NCBI GenBank assembly: GCA_946480015.1
Contig: CAMLIL010000128.1
Coordinates: 1-13,396 of the forward strand
Length of the DNA stretch: 13,396 nt
From: an uncultured Oxalobacteraceae bacterium
Lineage (GTDB): Bacteria; Pseudomonadota; Gammaproteobacteria; Burkholderiales; Burkholderiaceae
Reading direction: 5' to 3'
Shown: positions 7,115-13,314 of the stretch, one piece after another
How positions within the stretch are numbered: the stretch's first letter is position 1
Layout: every line of letters starts with the position of its first letter
The notes under the pieces: generated by a model
What the model was told of the DNA's origin: nothing
The model's input: only the letters and a program-made list of their open reading frames with translations
Database searches by the model: none
Program-made: the position numbers and the translations under genes

Positions 7115-7822
7115 ATGGACGACGCGCCTGGTGAAAATCCGCTTTTCCTGTTCCTGGCGTCGACCGCGCACGACATGAAGAACTCCATCAGCGTGCTGGC
7201 GGGGACGCTGGAGACGCTGATCGCGGGCGCCTCGCCGGCGGTGGACGCGGCCTATCCGCAGATGGCGCACATGCTGTACCAGACCAAGCGCCTGAACGAC
7301 AACCTGATCCAGCTGCTGGCGCTGTACAAGCAGGTCGGCCAGCCCGAATACCCGTTCGACGTCCAGCCTCTGGAAATCGGCGATCTGGTCGAGCAGGTGG
7401 TGTCGGCCGAGCGGATTTTGCTGGACTCGAAAGGCATCGTTCTGGAGACCGATTTCGATCCGGCGCTGCTGTGGCATTTCGACGAAGACCTGATTATCGG
7501 CGTGGTCGGCCACGCCATCAACAATGCCATCCATTACACGCGCGACCGCATCCGCCTGGCCATCGCCAAGGTCGACGGCGCGCTCGAAATCCGCGTCGAG
7601 GACAATGGCGGCGGCTACCCGGCGGCCATGCTGGAGGCGGGCGTATCGGCCATGCATGGCGCCAGCGCCGGCGTGAACTTCCTGACCAACAGCACCGGCC
7701 TGGGACTGTACTTTTCCAGCGAGGTGGCCAAGATGCACCGGCACCGCAACCGCAGCGGCAGCCTGCACCTGGAAAACGGCGGCCGCTACGGCGGCGGCTG
7801 TTTCGTGCTGAGGCTGCCATGA
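7115..7822 (+). CDS. Soluble sensor-less histidine kinase
   Basis: The 235-residue protein contains little more than a kinase core. The dimerisation/phosphoacceptor segment begins at residue 15, with H19 in STAHDMKNSISVL. The acidic D20 next to it and N23 match the H-E/D-x-x-N/T pattern associated with kinase and phosphatase activity. The ATP-binding domain shows an N-box (GHAINNAIHYT, 132-142), a G1 box (EDNGGG, 162-167) and a G2 box (TGLGLYF, 194-200). There is no membrane segment, HAMP, PAS or GAF domain, so any signal must come from a partner protein. The ATG at 7115 has GGAG nine bases upstream; longer in-frame starts would run into the leader hairpin. The stop codon overlaps the ATG of the response regulator (ATGA), which makes the two an obvious cognate pair. 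Confidence 0.92.
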   Translation: MDDAPGENPLFLFLASTAHDMKNSISVLAGTLETLIAGASPAVDAAYPQMAHMLYQTKRLNDNLIQLLALYKQVGQPEYPFDVQPLEIGDLVEQVVSAERILLDSKGIVLETDFDPALLWHFDEDLIIGVVGHAINNAIHYTRDRIRLAIAKVDGALEIRVEDNGGGYPAAMLEAGVSAMHGASAGVNFLTNSTGLGLYFSSEVAKMHRHRNRSGSLHLENGGRYGGGCFVLRLP

Positions 7823-9450
7823 ACGTCGACTGGTCAGCCAAAAATTACCTGGTGGTGGATGACTTCATCGGCATCCGCCAGCTGCTGCGCGAAAGCCTGC
7901 GCAACCTGGGCGCCAAGAACATCGACCAGGCCTCCAGCGGCGGCGAAGCCATGGCCCTGCTGGCGCGGGTGCGTTACGACGTGGTCCTGTGCGACTACAA
8001 CCTCGGCGAGGGCAAGAACGGCCAGCAGGTGCTGGAAGAAGCGCGCGTGCGCCACCTGCTGCTGCCCAGCAGCGTGTGGCTGATGGTGTCGGCCGAGAAG
8101 AGCGTCGAATCGGTGATGGGCGCGGCCGAGCACCAGCCCGATGCCTATCTGATCAAGCCGATCACCGAGGGCGTGCTGCTCACGCGCCTGAACCGCGTGT
8201 GGCACAAGAAGCAGGTATTCCGCGAGATCGACCAGGCCTACGCGGAAAAGGACTTCCTGCGCGCGGCCCGCGTCTGCGACGAACAGATCGCGCGCCACAA
8301 GGTGCACGAGATCGACCTGCTGCGCATGAAGGCCAACCTGATGCTCAAGAGCGGCGAACCGGAAAAGGCCCGTGAGGCCTTCGAGCGCGTGCTGCAGGAG
8401 CGCGAATACCAGTGGGCGCGCGCCGGGCTGGCCAAGATCCGCATGGCCAACGGCGAATTCGAACAGGCGCGCCAGATCTTCCAGGGCGTGATCGCCGACA
8501 ACCGCTATTACATCGACGCCTACGACCAGCTGGCCCAGGCCTACCAGTCGATGGGGCAGAACGAGGAAGCCTGCTCGATCCTGGAACGCGCCGCCAAGCT
8601 CTCGCCCAATTCGGTCGGGCGCCAGCGCGCGCTCGGCCAGGTCTGCCTCAAGCTGGGCAATATGGGCATGGCCGAGAAGGCCTTCCGCAAGTGCATCGCG
8701 ATCGGCGAGTATTCGGTGATGAAGACGCCCGACCCCTATTTAGGCCTGGCGCGCGTGTGCGGCCTGAAGAACGACGTCAAGGAAGCGCTGCAGCTGCTGT
8801 TGACGGTCCAGCGCGAGTTCGCCACCGACGAGGTGCAGCTGCGCGCCAAGATCACCGAGGGCATGGTGTACCACGAGAGCGGCGACTTCCGGCGCGCGCG
8901 CAAGGCCGGCGACGATCTGGAAGAACTGCTGCGCATGAACCGCGAGCGGCCCGACATCGTCACCTGCATGGACATGGCGACCATGCTGTTCGCGGTGGGC
9001 GTGAAGGAAGCGCCGGTCGAACTGCTGTGCTACGTCATCAAGAACAACCATGACAACACCTTGCTGCTGGAGGACGTGCAGAAAATCTTCGACAAGGCGC
9101 GCATGAGCGAGGAGGGCCACGCCCTGATCCGCGCCTCGAAGAAGGAAGCGTCGGACATGATGAACCAGGGCGTGCTGCTGTGGAAGACCGGCAAGCTGCC
9201 GGAAGCGGTGGCGTGGATGCGCGAGGCGCGCGCGGCCTTGCCAAACAATTTACGTATCCTGTTCAACGCCGCGCAAATCCTGATTTCCCACATGCAGCAG
9301 CTCGGCTACGACCTCGCCCTGGCCGAGGAAGCCCATCTGGTGTTGCTCCACGTAGACAAAGTACTGCCAGGACAACAACGCTTTGCCCAGCTGATGGAGC
9401 AGCTCGCCGCTCTGGCGCCGGTGCCCAGCATCGATGCCGAGGTCGCCTGA
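7819..9450 (+). CDS. Response regulator with REC domain and TPR-like repeat output
   Basis: The 543-residue protein starts with a receiver domain (about 8-125). Its acidic pocket is D14/D15 (LVVDD), the phosphoacceptor is D59 (LCDYNLGEG), the conserved hydroxyl residue is S91 and the lysine is K113 in YLIKP. Residues from about 130 to the end are helical repeats of TPR type, for example ARAGLAKIRMANGEFEQARQIFQGVI and YDQLAQAYQSMGQNEEACSILERAAKLSPN; a second helical block occupies about 350-530. No DNA-binding, GGDEF, EAL, HD-GYP or methyltransferase domain is present, so output is probably protein-protein contact. GAGG stands five bases before the ATG, and the start overlaps the kinase stop. 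The partner of the TPR region cannot be identified from this window; the small gene downstream is one candidate. Confidence 0.93.
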   Translation: MNVDWSAKNYLVVDDFIGIRQLLRESLRNLGAKNIDQASSGGEAMALLARVRYDVVLCDYNLGEGKNGQQVLEEARVRHLLLPSSVWLMVSAEKSVESVMGAAEHQPDAYLIKPITEGVLLTRLNRVWHKKQVFREIDQAYAEKDFLRAARVCDEQIARHKVHEIDLLRMKANLMLKSGEPEKAREAFERVLQEREYQWARAGLAKIRMANGEFEQARQIFQGVIADNRYYIDAYDQLAQAYQSMGQNEEACSILERAAKLSPNSVGRQRALGQVCLKLGNMGMAEKAFRKCIAIGEYSVMKTPDPYLGLARVCGLKNDVKEALQLLLTVQREFATDEVQLRAKITEGMVYHESGDFRRARKAGDDLEELLRMNRERPDIVTCMDMATMLFAVGVKEAPVELLCYVIKNNHDNTLLLEDVQKIFDKARMSEEGHALIRASKKEASDMMNQGVLLWKTGKLPEAVAWMREARAALPNNLRILFNAAQILISHMQQLGYDLALAEEAHLVLLHVDKVLPGQQRFAQLMEQLAALAPVPSIDAEVA

Positions 9451-9475
9451 CTTGTGTTCCGCCCTTGTGCGCAAA

Positions 9476-9515
9476 TTTGCCGGTGATAAACTGAATACTG
9501 GTTATCGACGGCAAA
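9476..9515 (+). repeat. 40-base imperfect inverted repeat in the leader of the 71-residue gene
   Basis: The left arm is TTTGCCG, gt, GATAA (9476-9489) and the right arm is TTATC, ga, CGGCAAA (9502-9515). Twelve of 14 positions are complementary, and one of the two exceptions can form a G-U pair in RNA. The loop is 12 bases. The right arm ends in the first A's of the AAAGGA ribosome binding site (9513-9518). No U-run follows, which argues against a terminator. A perfect 10-base palindrome, GCAAATTTGC (9471-9480), overlaps the left edge. Confidence 0.65.
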
Positions 9516-9524
9516 GGAAAATCC

Positions 9525-9740
9525 ATGCGAGACATCGCGAACGAAGTCTATGAAAAAATGAAAGTCGGCAGCACTGCCTGGATCAAGCCCGTTACCGCCA
9601 AGGGCGACACCATTGAATCGTTCCAGGCCGTCCACGAGCAGGTGCGCCGGCTGGCCGAGGAAGGTTTGATCGCCATCTCCACGATCAAGCGCCAGGATGA
9701 CGGCCTGATCGACGCAATCCGCATATCGAAACTGGCCTGA
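9525..9740 (+). CDS. Small conserved-looking protein, 71 residues, winged-helix-like pattern
   Basis: I do not recognise a named family. The protein runs MRDIANEVYEKMK, a short strand (STAWIKPVT), then FQAVHEQVRRLAEEGLIAISTIKR, QDDGLIDAIRISKLA. The helix ending in RLAEEGLI followed by two short strands separated by QDDG resembles the recognition helix and wing of small winged-helix proteins, but the first two helices of such a fold are only partly evident. It has no cysteines, membrane segment or signal peptide. The ATG at 9525 is preceded by AAAGGA at a good distance. Codon use matches its neighbours. It lies 74 bases after the TPR response regulator and may be transcribed with it or from its own start. 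Its leader carries a long inverted repeat. It converges with phaM. Confidence 0.78.
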   Translation: MRDIANEVYEKMKVGSTAWIKPVTAKGDTIESFQAVHEQVRRLAEEGLIAISTIKRQDDGLIDAIRISKLA

Positions 9741-9755
9741 CGGCCACCCAGCCGT
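9740..9755 (+). terminator. Weak hairpin between the 71-residue gene and phaM
   Basis: ACGGC (9740-9744) and GCCGT (9751-9755) can pair across a six-base loop and are followed by TTATTTG. The stem is short and the U-run interrupted, so this is at best a weak intrinsic terminator. A competing stem, TGGCC with GGCCA (9733-9746), overlaps it. The region must end two convergent transcripts only 15 bases apart. Confidence 0.3.
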
Positions 9756-10430
9756 TTATTTGCCTTCGTCCCCCTTGGGCCTGGCGGCGCGCTTGGCCGC
9801 CGGTTTCTTGTCGGCCTCCTTGGGCGCGGCCTTGGCCATGGCCTTTTGCAGTTCGCGTGCCGGTGCGGTGGCCGCTTCCTGCACCTTGGCGGTGGCCGTG
9901 GCGACGGCTTCGGGCGACATCGCCGTCGATACCGCCTGCTTGAACTGATCCTGCAGCATATTCCACCACGCCGCCGGGTTGGTCATGGCGGCCGCCGCCG
10001 CCGCGGGCAGCGGGTCCTTGGGCGCTTCCGGCTTGGCTTCGGCCTTGGCCGGTTCGGGCGCCGGCGCGGCCGGCTGGCTGAAGAAGGCCGAGGCGTACGG
10101 CGCCGCCGCCAGCACCGATTTTTCGTTCGCGCCCGGCTGCTGCACTGCGCTGGCAAGCGCCTCGCCCATCGACTTGAGCGTGACGATGGTGCCGCGCTGG
10201 ACTTCCAGCGTCTGGATGGTCCCGCGCAGCATGGACAGGTTCATGTTCAGCCAGCCCTCGACCGCTTTCAGGTCGGCGATCTTCTTGTCCAGGTCTTCGA
10301 CCGACATGGCTGGCGCGGCCATGGCCGGCAGACCCATGCCCGGCACGGCCATGCTGCCCCAAAGGTTCTTGACGAAGTCCAGGGTATCGTTCATGGCGCC
10401 CGGCAGGTTCGGCATTGGTGGTTTCAGCAT
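9756..10430 (-). CDS. phaM: PhaM-family polyhydroxyalkanoate granule regulatory protein
   Basis: The 224-residue protein has the PhaM N-terminal signature: DFVKNLWGSMAVPGM (18-32), SVEDLDKKIADLKAVEGWLNMN (43-64) and MLRGTIQTLEVQRGTIVTLKSMG (67-89). In Cupriavidus necator, PhaM activates PHB synthase PhaC1 and tethers PHB granules to the nucleoid, so that granules are shared between daughter cells. The C-terminal half is Ala/Pro/Lys-rich and low in complexity. It ends in a basic AKAAPKEADKKPAAKRAARPKG-type tail (199-220) like the histone-like, DNA-binding tails known in the family. AWWNMLQDQFKQAV (154-167) forms a separate conserved-looking helix. The ATG at 10428-10430 has GGAG six bases upstream. 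It is divergent from the DUF3108 pair. The presence of phaM implies that this organism stores PHA, although no synthase gene is in view. Confidence 0.88.
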   Translation of the reverse strand: MLKPPMPNLPGAMNDTLDFVKNLWGSMAVPGMGLPAMAAPAMSVEDLDKKIADLKAVEGWLNMNLSMLRGTIQTLEVQRGTIVTLKSMGEALASAVQQPGANEKSVLAAAPYASAFFSQPAAPAPEPAKAEAKPEAPKDPLPAAAAAAMTNPAAWWNMLQDQFKQAVSTAMSPEAVATATAKVQEAATAPARELQKAMAKAAPKEADKKPAAKRAARPKGDEGK

Positions 10431-10465
10431 GGGGTTCTCCGTGGGTTGAGGGGGCAGGGTAGCAG

Positions 10466-10494
10466 ATTATGAAACAGCCATCAAAGATTGTATA
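10466..10494 (-). promoter_or_regulatory. Predicted phaM promoter
   Basis: On the minus strand, TATACA (10494-10489) and CATAAT (10471-10466) are separated by 17 bases. The -10 element matches the sigma-70 consensus at five of six positions and the -35 at four of six. Transcription would start near 10459, giving a leader of about 29 bases that includes the GGAG site. The surrounding sequence is the only AT-rich patch of this divergent gap. Confidence 0.5.
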
Positions 10495-10554
10495 TATTGC
10501 CAAGCCCTTCGGGGGCCGGCGCATGGTTGTCAGCGGAAATTGTGGCTTGCACGT

Positions 10555-10560
10555 TAAACT
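10555..10560 (+). promoter_or_regulatory. Possible -10 element just upstream of the first DUF3108 gene
   Basis: TAAACT ends six bases before the ATG at 10567, the same geometry as TATACT in front of tag. A start seven bases downstream would fall on the A of the ATG. No clear -35 element at standard spacing and no Shine-Dalgarno sequence is visible. Confidence 0.3.
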
Positions 10561-10566
10561 GCGCAT

Positions 10567-11652
10567 ATGACGATCGCTACATTCCTTTTCCGACGCCGCC
10601 GCGTACTGGCGATCTGCGTGGTGTCGGCCCTGCTGCATTACTGCGCGATTGGCTGGGTGGGAGCAAAAATAGGACCGGAAAGTGCAGCGCCGGACAAGGC
10701 CGGGGCGGCGCCGATTGTGGCCACGTTGCTGGCGCCGCCCGCTCCTGTTGCCCCGCCGGCTCCCGTCAAACGGATCAAGCCTGCGCCGCCGCCCGTGGTC
10801 GCTGAACCTGAACCGGCAGCGCCGGAGCCCGTGCCTGAACCTGAACCTGTACCTGTACCTGTACCTGTACCTGTACCTGAACCTGCACCGCAGCCCGAGC
10901 CGGTCGCCGAGCCGGCGCCGGCGCCTGAGCCGGTGGTGGCGGAGAGCGCGCCGCAAGCCGCGCCCGCACCCCAGGAGTTCAAGGTCAGCCTGCCGCCCTC
11001 GGCCCGGCTGAGCATGGACCTGTCGCGCAAGGATGCCGGCGGCACCGAATGGAACGGCAGCGGCGAGATGGTGTGGCAGCGCCGCGCCGACGGCTACAAG
11101 GTGACGATGGAGGCCAGCGTCAGTCTGCTGGTCACGCGCCTGAACGTGTACGCGTTGAGCAGCGAAGGCAGGATCGACGGGCACGGAATCGCGCCAAGTG
11201 TGTCGACCGAACGGCGCGGCAGGCGCGCGCAGACGGCGACCCATTTCGACCGCGATCAGCAGCGCATCACCTTTTCGGCGTCGGACAAGGTGCAGCCGCT
11301 GGTGCCGGGCGCGCAGGACAAGGCCAGCCTGCCGCTGCAACTGGCCGGCATCGGCCGCGCCGACAGCGCCCAGCTGCAGCGGGACATGGAGATTACCGTG
11401 GCCGATGAGCGCGACGTCAGCCAGTACCGCTTCGTGCTGGTCGGCCAGGAAGATCTCGACACGCCGATGGGACGCCTGGCGACCTGGCATTTGTCGCGTC
11501 CCCCGCGGCCCGGTGCGTACAATGCGCGCCTCGACGTGTGGCTGGCGCCGCAGCACGAATGGTTCCCGGTGCAGATTCGCAGTACGGAGTCGACCGGCGC
11601 AGTGACAACCCAGACGGTCCGCAAGATCGTCCTAACCGATGCGGGAAGCTAG
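10567..11652 (+). CDS. DUF3108 protein with inner-membrane anchor and proline-rich spacer
   Basis: The 361-residue protein has three parts. An N-terminal hydrophobic segment (about 13-33, after the basic FRRRR) is probably an uncleaved inner-membrane anchor. A long Pro/Ala/Glu/Val spacer follows (about 55-137), containing a run of PEP and PV units. The C-terminal domain (about 140-361) matches DUF3108: PPSARLSMDLSRKD, YKVTMEASVSLLVTRLNVYALSSEGRID, THFDRDQQRITFS, and LDVWLAPQHEWFPVQI. The layout is TonB-like, with an anchor, a stiff spacer and a periplasmic domain, but the terminal domain is not TonB. DUF3108 proteins are predicted beta-rich envelope proteins of unknown function. The gene sits three bases before a second DUF3108 gene. 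The spacer contains an in-frame hexanucleotide repeat (10834-10887). Confidence 0.92.
   Translation: MTIATFLFRRRRVLAICVVSALLHYCAIGWVGAKIGPESAAPDKAGAAPIVATLLAPPAPVAPPAPVKRIKPAPPPVVAEPEPAAPEPVPEPEPVPVPVPVPVPEPAPQPEPVAEPAPAPEPVVAESAPQAAPAPQEFKVSLPPSARLSMDLSRKDAGGTEWNGSGEMVWQRRADGYKVTMEASVSLLVTRLNVYALSSEGRIDGHGIAPSVSTERRGRRAQTATHFDRDQQRITFSASDKVQPLVPGAQDKASLPLQLAGIGRADSAQLQRDMEITVADERDVSQYRFVLVGQEDLDTPMGRLATWHLSRPPRPGAYNARLDVWLAPQHEWFPVQIRSTESTGAVTTQTVRKIVLTDAGS
10834..10887 (+). repeat. Hexanucleotide tandem repeat (nine CCTGNA units)
   Basis: Nine consecutive six-base units occur: CCTGAA twice, CCTGTA five times, CCTGAA once and CCTGCA once. They encode PEPEPVPVPVPVPVPEPA (residues 90-107) in the spacer of the DUF3108 protein. 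Because the unit is two codons, gain or loss of copies would change spacer length without a frameshift. The five identical CCTGTA copies suggest recent slippage. Confidence 0.9.
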
Positions 11653-11655
11653 CGT

Positions 11656-12405
11656 ATGCAGGCAATGATCATGAAACTGACCACGGCGGCTGTGCTGATG
11701 GGGTGCCTGGGCGGCGCGGTGGCCGCCGAGCACGTGGCCATCAAGCGCCCGGTCGACATGCCGCCATCGGCCGACCTGACCTACGCCCTCAAGGCGCGCC
11801 AAAAAGGCATCACCCTGGGCGGCGAGGGCGTGGTCAACTGGCGCGTGGAGGATGGCAGGTACAGCGTGGCCACCGAGGCGCGCGTGGCGGTGTTCGGCAA
11901 GATCCTGGAAAACCGCAGCGAGGGCGCGATCGATGCCTACGGGCTGGCGCCAGTCAAATGGACCGAGAAGCGCATTCGCAAGGACGTCAACACCACCGCG
12001 TTCGACCGGGCGCTTAAACAGATCACGTTTTCAGTGGGCGAAAAGTCCTTCCCGCTATTGGGCGGCGAGCAGGATCGCGCCAGCGCGCAATGGCAGATGG
12101 TGGCGGTGGCGCGCGGCGCACCGGAGAAAATGGTGGCGGGATCCGAATGGCGCTTTTTTGTCGCCGGACGGCGCGACGCCGAGCAGTGGACCTTCAAGGT
12201 GGTCCGGCGCGAGAAGGTGCAGACCGGCCTCGGGCTGGTGGAGGCCGTGCACCTGAGCAAATCGCCACCGGTCGACTACCCCGACCAGCGCCTGGATTTG
12301 TGGCTGGCGCCGTCGAAGCAGTGGTATCCGGTCAAACTGCGCCTGGAAGAGGACGAAGGCGAGTTTGTCGAGCAAACGCTGGAAAAGATTACGCCGCGCA
12401 AGTGA
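11656..12405 (+). CDS. Exported DUF3108 protein, paralogue of the upstream gene
   Basis: The product is 249 residues from the ATG at 11656; the in-frame ATG at 11671 would start a cleaner signal peptide (MKLTTAAVLMGCLGGAVAA). Cleavage after AVA or VAA is likely and would release a periplasmic protein. The rest is a DUF3108 domain that aligns with the upstream protein along its length: PPSADLTYALKARQKG, YSVATEARVAVFGKILENRSEGAIDAYGLAP, TAFDRALKQITFS, LDLWLAPSKQWYPVKLRLEEDEG and EQTLEKI. It lacks the membrane anchor and proline-rich spacer of its neighbour. The three-base gap between the genes indicates one transcript. The function is unknown. The pair may have arisen by tandem duplication with different localisation signals. 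Its 3' end overlaps the convergent PEP-CTERM gene by 17 bases. Confidence 0.91.
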   Translation: MQAMIMKLTTAAVLMGCLGGAVAAEHVAIKRPVDMPPSADLTYALKARQKGITLGGEGVVNWRVEDGRYSVATEARVAVFGKILENRSEGAIDAYGLAPVKWTEKRIRKDVNTTAFDRALKQITFSVGEKSFPLLGGEQDRASAQWQMVAVARGAPEKMVAGSEWRFFVAGRRDAEQWTFKVVRREKVQTGLGLVEAVHLSKSPPVDYPDQRLDLWLAPSKQWYPVKLRLEEDEGEFVEQTLEKITPRK

Positions 12406-13111
12406 CGCGCCTGGCTTTGCGGCGCATGCCCATGCCGGCAGCGGCCAGGCCGGCGATGAACAGGGCTGCGCTTGCAGGTTCAGGGACGGCACCTGCCTGG
12501 GTCAACGATGTAATGACTGACGACGTCATCATATAACCGCCATCGGAACCACGATACCACTCTGCTGACAGGAGGGCACCATTGTAGTCGTTCAACGATA
12601 ACGCTTGCGGAATCAATCCGTTGGTGAAAAGCGTGCCAGCGGAATTGAACAGGCCGATCGTGCCGGTTTGAGTGGGATCAACATTAGAGCCCATGTAGGT
12701 GGAAACACGGAATATGTCGCCATCCCAGAAGTTGTCATTTTCAACGCTCACATTACCGCCGTCCGACACATAGTTCAGTCCGATCGACGCGATGGTGTAT
12801 TCCAGCGATACCAGCTTCAGCGGGTACGACGAATAGAGGTACCAGCCTGCAGCGCTCGAATGCGGATCGGCGCTCGGGTCAAACGGAACAAAGGCCATAG
12901 CGTCGTCGAACGAAAAGCGTCCCGTAACGACGTCGCCGCGCCGCACCACCGTGCCCGCAGTTTTACCTTCGCCTTGATCACTCCATTTGAGCTCTTTGAC
13001 GCTGCCAATATCCTGCATGGTTGCGGTGAACTCATACGTCTGCACCGTCGCCTGAGCCGTACCAACCCATCCGCAGGCCACCAGCATTGCAGTTGCCAAT
13101 CCATTTTTCAT
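12389..13111 (-). CDS. PEP-CTERM sorting-domain exported protein
   Basis: The 240-residue protein begins with a signal peptide (MKNGLATAMLVACGWVGTAQA). It ends with the three-part PEP-CTERM signal: VPEPAS (209-214), a hydrophobic helix (AALFIAGLAAAGMGM) and a basic tail (RRKARR). Such proteins are processed by an exosortase (EpsH/XrtA type) and reach the cell surface or extracellular matrix, usually in organisms with an exopolysaccharide locus; none is in this window. The middle is rich in Gly, Ser, Tyr and Asp, with beta-strand-like alternation and no recognised catalytic motif. The start at 13109-13111 is chosen because GGAG lies eight bases upstream and the signal peptide then begins properly. 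An in-frame ATG at 13150 has no such site and would add 13 non-signal-like residues. Base composition is slightly less GC-rich than in the neighbours. Confidence 0.92.
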   Translation of the reverse strand: MKNGLATAMLVACGWVGTAQATVQTYEFTATMQDIGSVKELKWSDQGEGKTAGTVVRRGDVVTGRFSFDDAMAFVPFDPSADPHSSAAGWYLYSSYPLKLVSLEYTIASIGLNYVSDGGNVSVENDNFWDGDIFRVSTYMGSNVDPTQTGTIGLFNSAGTLFTNGLIPQALSLNDYNGALLSAEWYRGSDGGYMMTSSVITSLTQAGAVPEPASAALFIAGLAAAGMGMRRKARRVTCAA

Positions 13112-13140
13112 TCCATCAACTCCAAATTCAAAAAAGAAAC

Positions 13141-13170
13141 ATTTAACCATGGCATTTAATCACTTGTCAT
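13141..13170 (-). promoter_or_regulatory. Predicted promoter of the PEP-CTERM gene
   Basis: On the minus strand, ATGACA (13170-13165) and TTAAAT (13146-13141) are spaced by 18 bases, matching sigma-70 consensus at five and four of six positions. The predicted transcript starts near 13134, 23 bases before the ATG, and includes GGAG at 13120-13123. The upstream sequence is AT-rich. Confidence 0.45.
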
Positions 13171-13244
13171 AATTTTTTTGTAACTTGGTCGACGGTGCCG
13201 CGCGCCAAGGTGCTGTTTTTTTGGGAAGCCGGCCACAGCACAAC

Positions 13245-13253
13245 TGCTATACT
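13245..13253 (+). promoter_or_regulatory. Extended -10 promoter for the gene at the window's end
   Basis: TGCTATACT combines the extended TGn element with a -10 hexamer at 13248-13253, which can compensate for the poor -35 region. Transcription would start near 13260. The leader of about 55 bases would then carry a small hairpin, AGGCA with TGCCT (13265-13280), before the ATG at 13315. Bases 13171-13244 show nothing else beyond a run of seven or more T's. Confidence 0.5.
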
Positions 13254-13314
13254 GTCGCCCCCACAGGCAACGCAATGCCTATAGTAAGTTAGCAACACTC
13301 TGGTAGCGGACGAC

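Noticed and set aside
7471..7818. In-frame upstream extension of the response regulator into the kinase gene
   Set aside because: The receiver domain begins right after the ATG at 7819, which has a GAGG site and the ATGA overlap; the extension has shadow-frame composition.
10505..10514. CCC-TTCG-GGG mini-hairpin in the gap between phaM and the DUF3108 genes
   Set aside because: Only three base pairs can form around the tetraloop and it is not next to a gene end, so it is not called a terminator.
10834..10887. Hexamer array considered as a CRISPR or binding-site iteron array
   Set aside because: Units are only six bases with no spacers, and they lie in frame within a proline-rich coding region, so a coding microsatellite explains them.
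9685..11556. 623-codon minus-strand open frame across phaM and the first DUF3108 gene
   Set aside because: It runs out of frame through phaM and through the divergent promoter region, and its translation is compositionally odd, including a long Arg/Tyr repeat caused by the hexanucleotide array.
11695..11712. Possible lipobox (LMGC) in the second DUF3108 protein
   Set aside because: Methionine before the glycine is atypical for a lipobox, and a good signal peptidase I site (AVA-A) follows nearby; lipoprotein status is possible but not supported enough to annotate.
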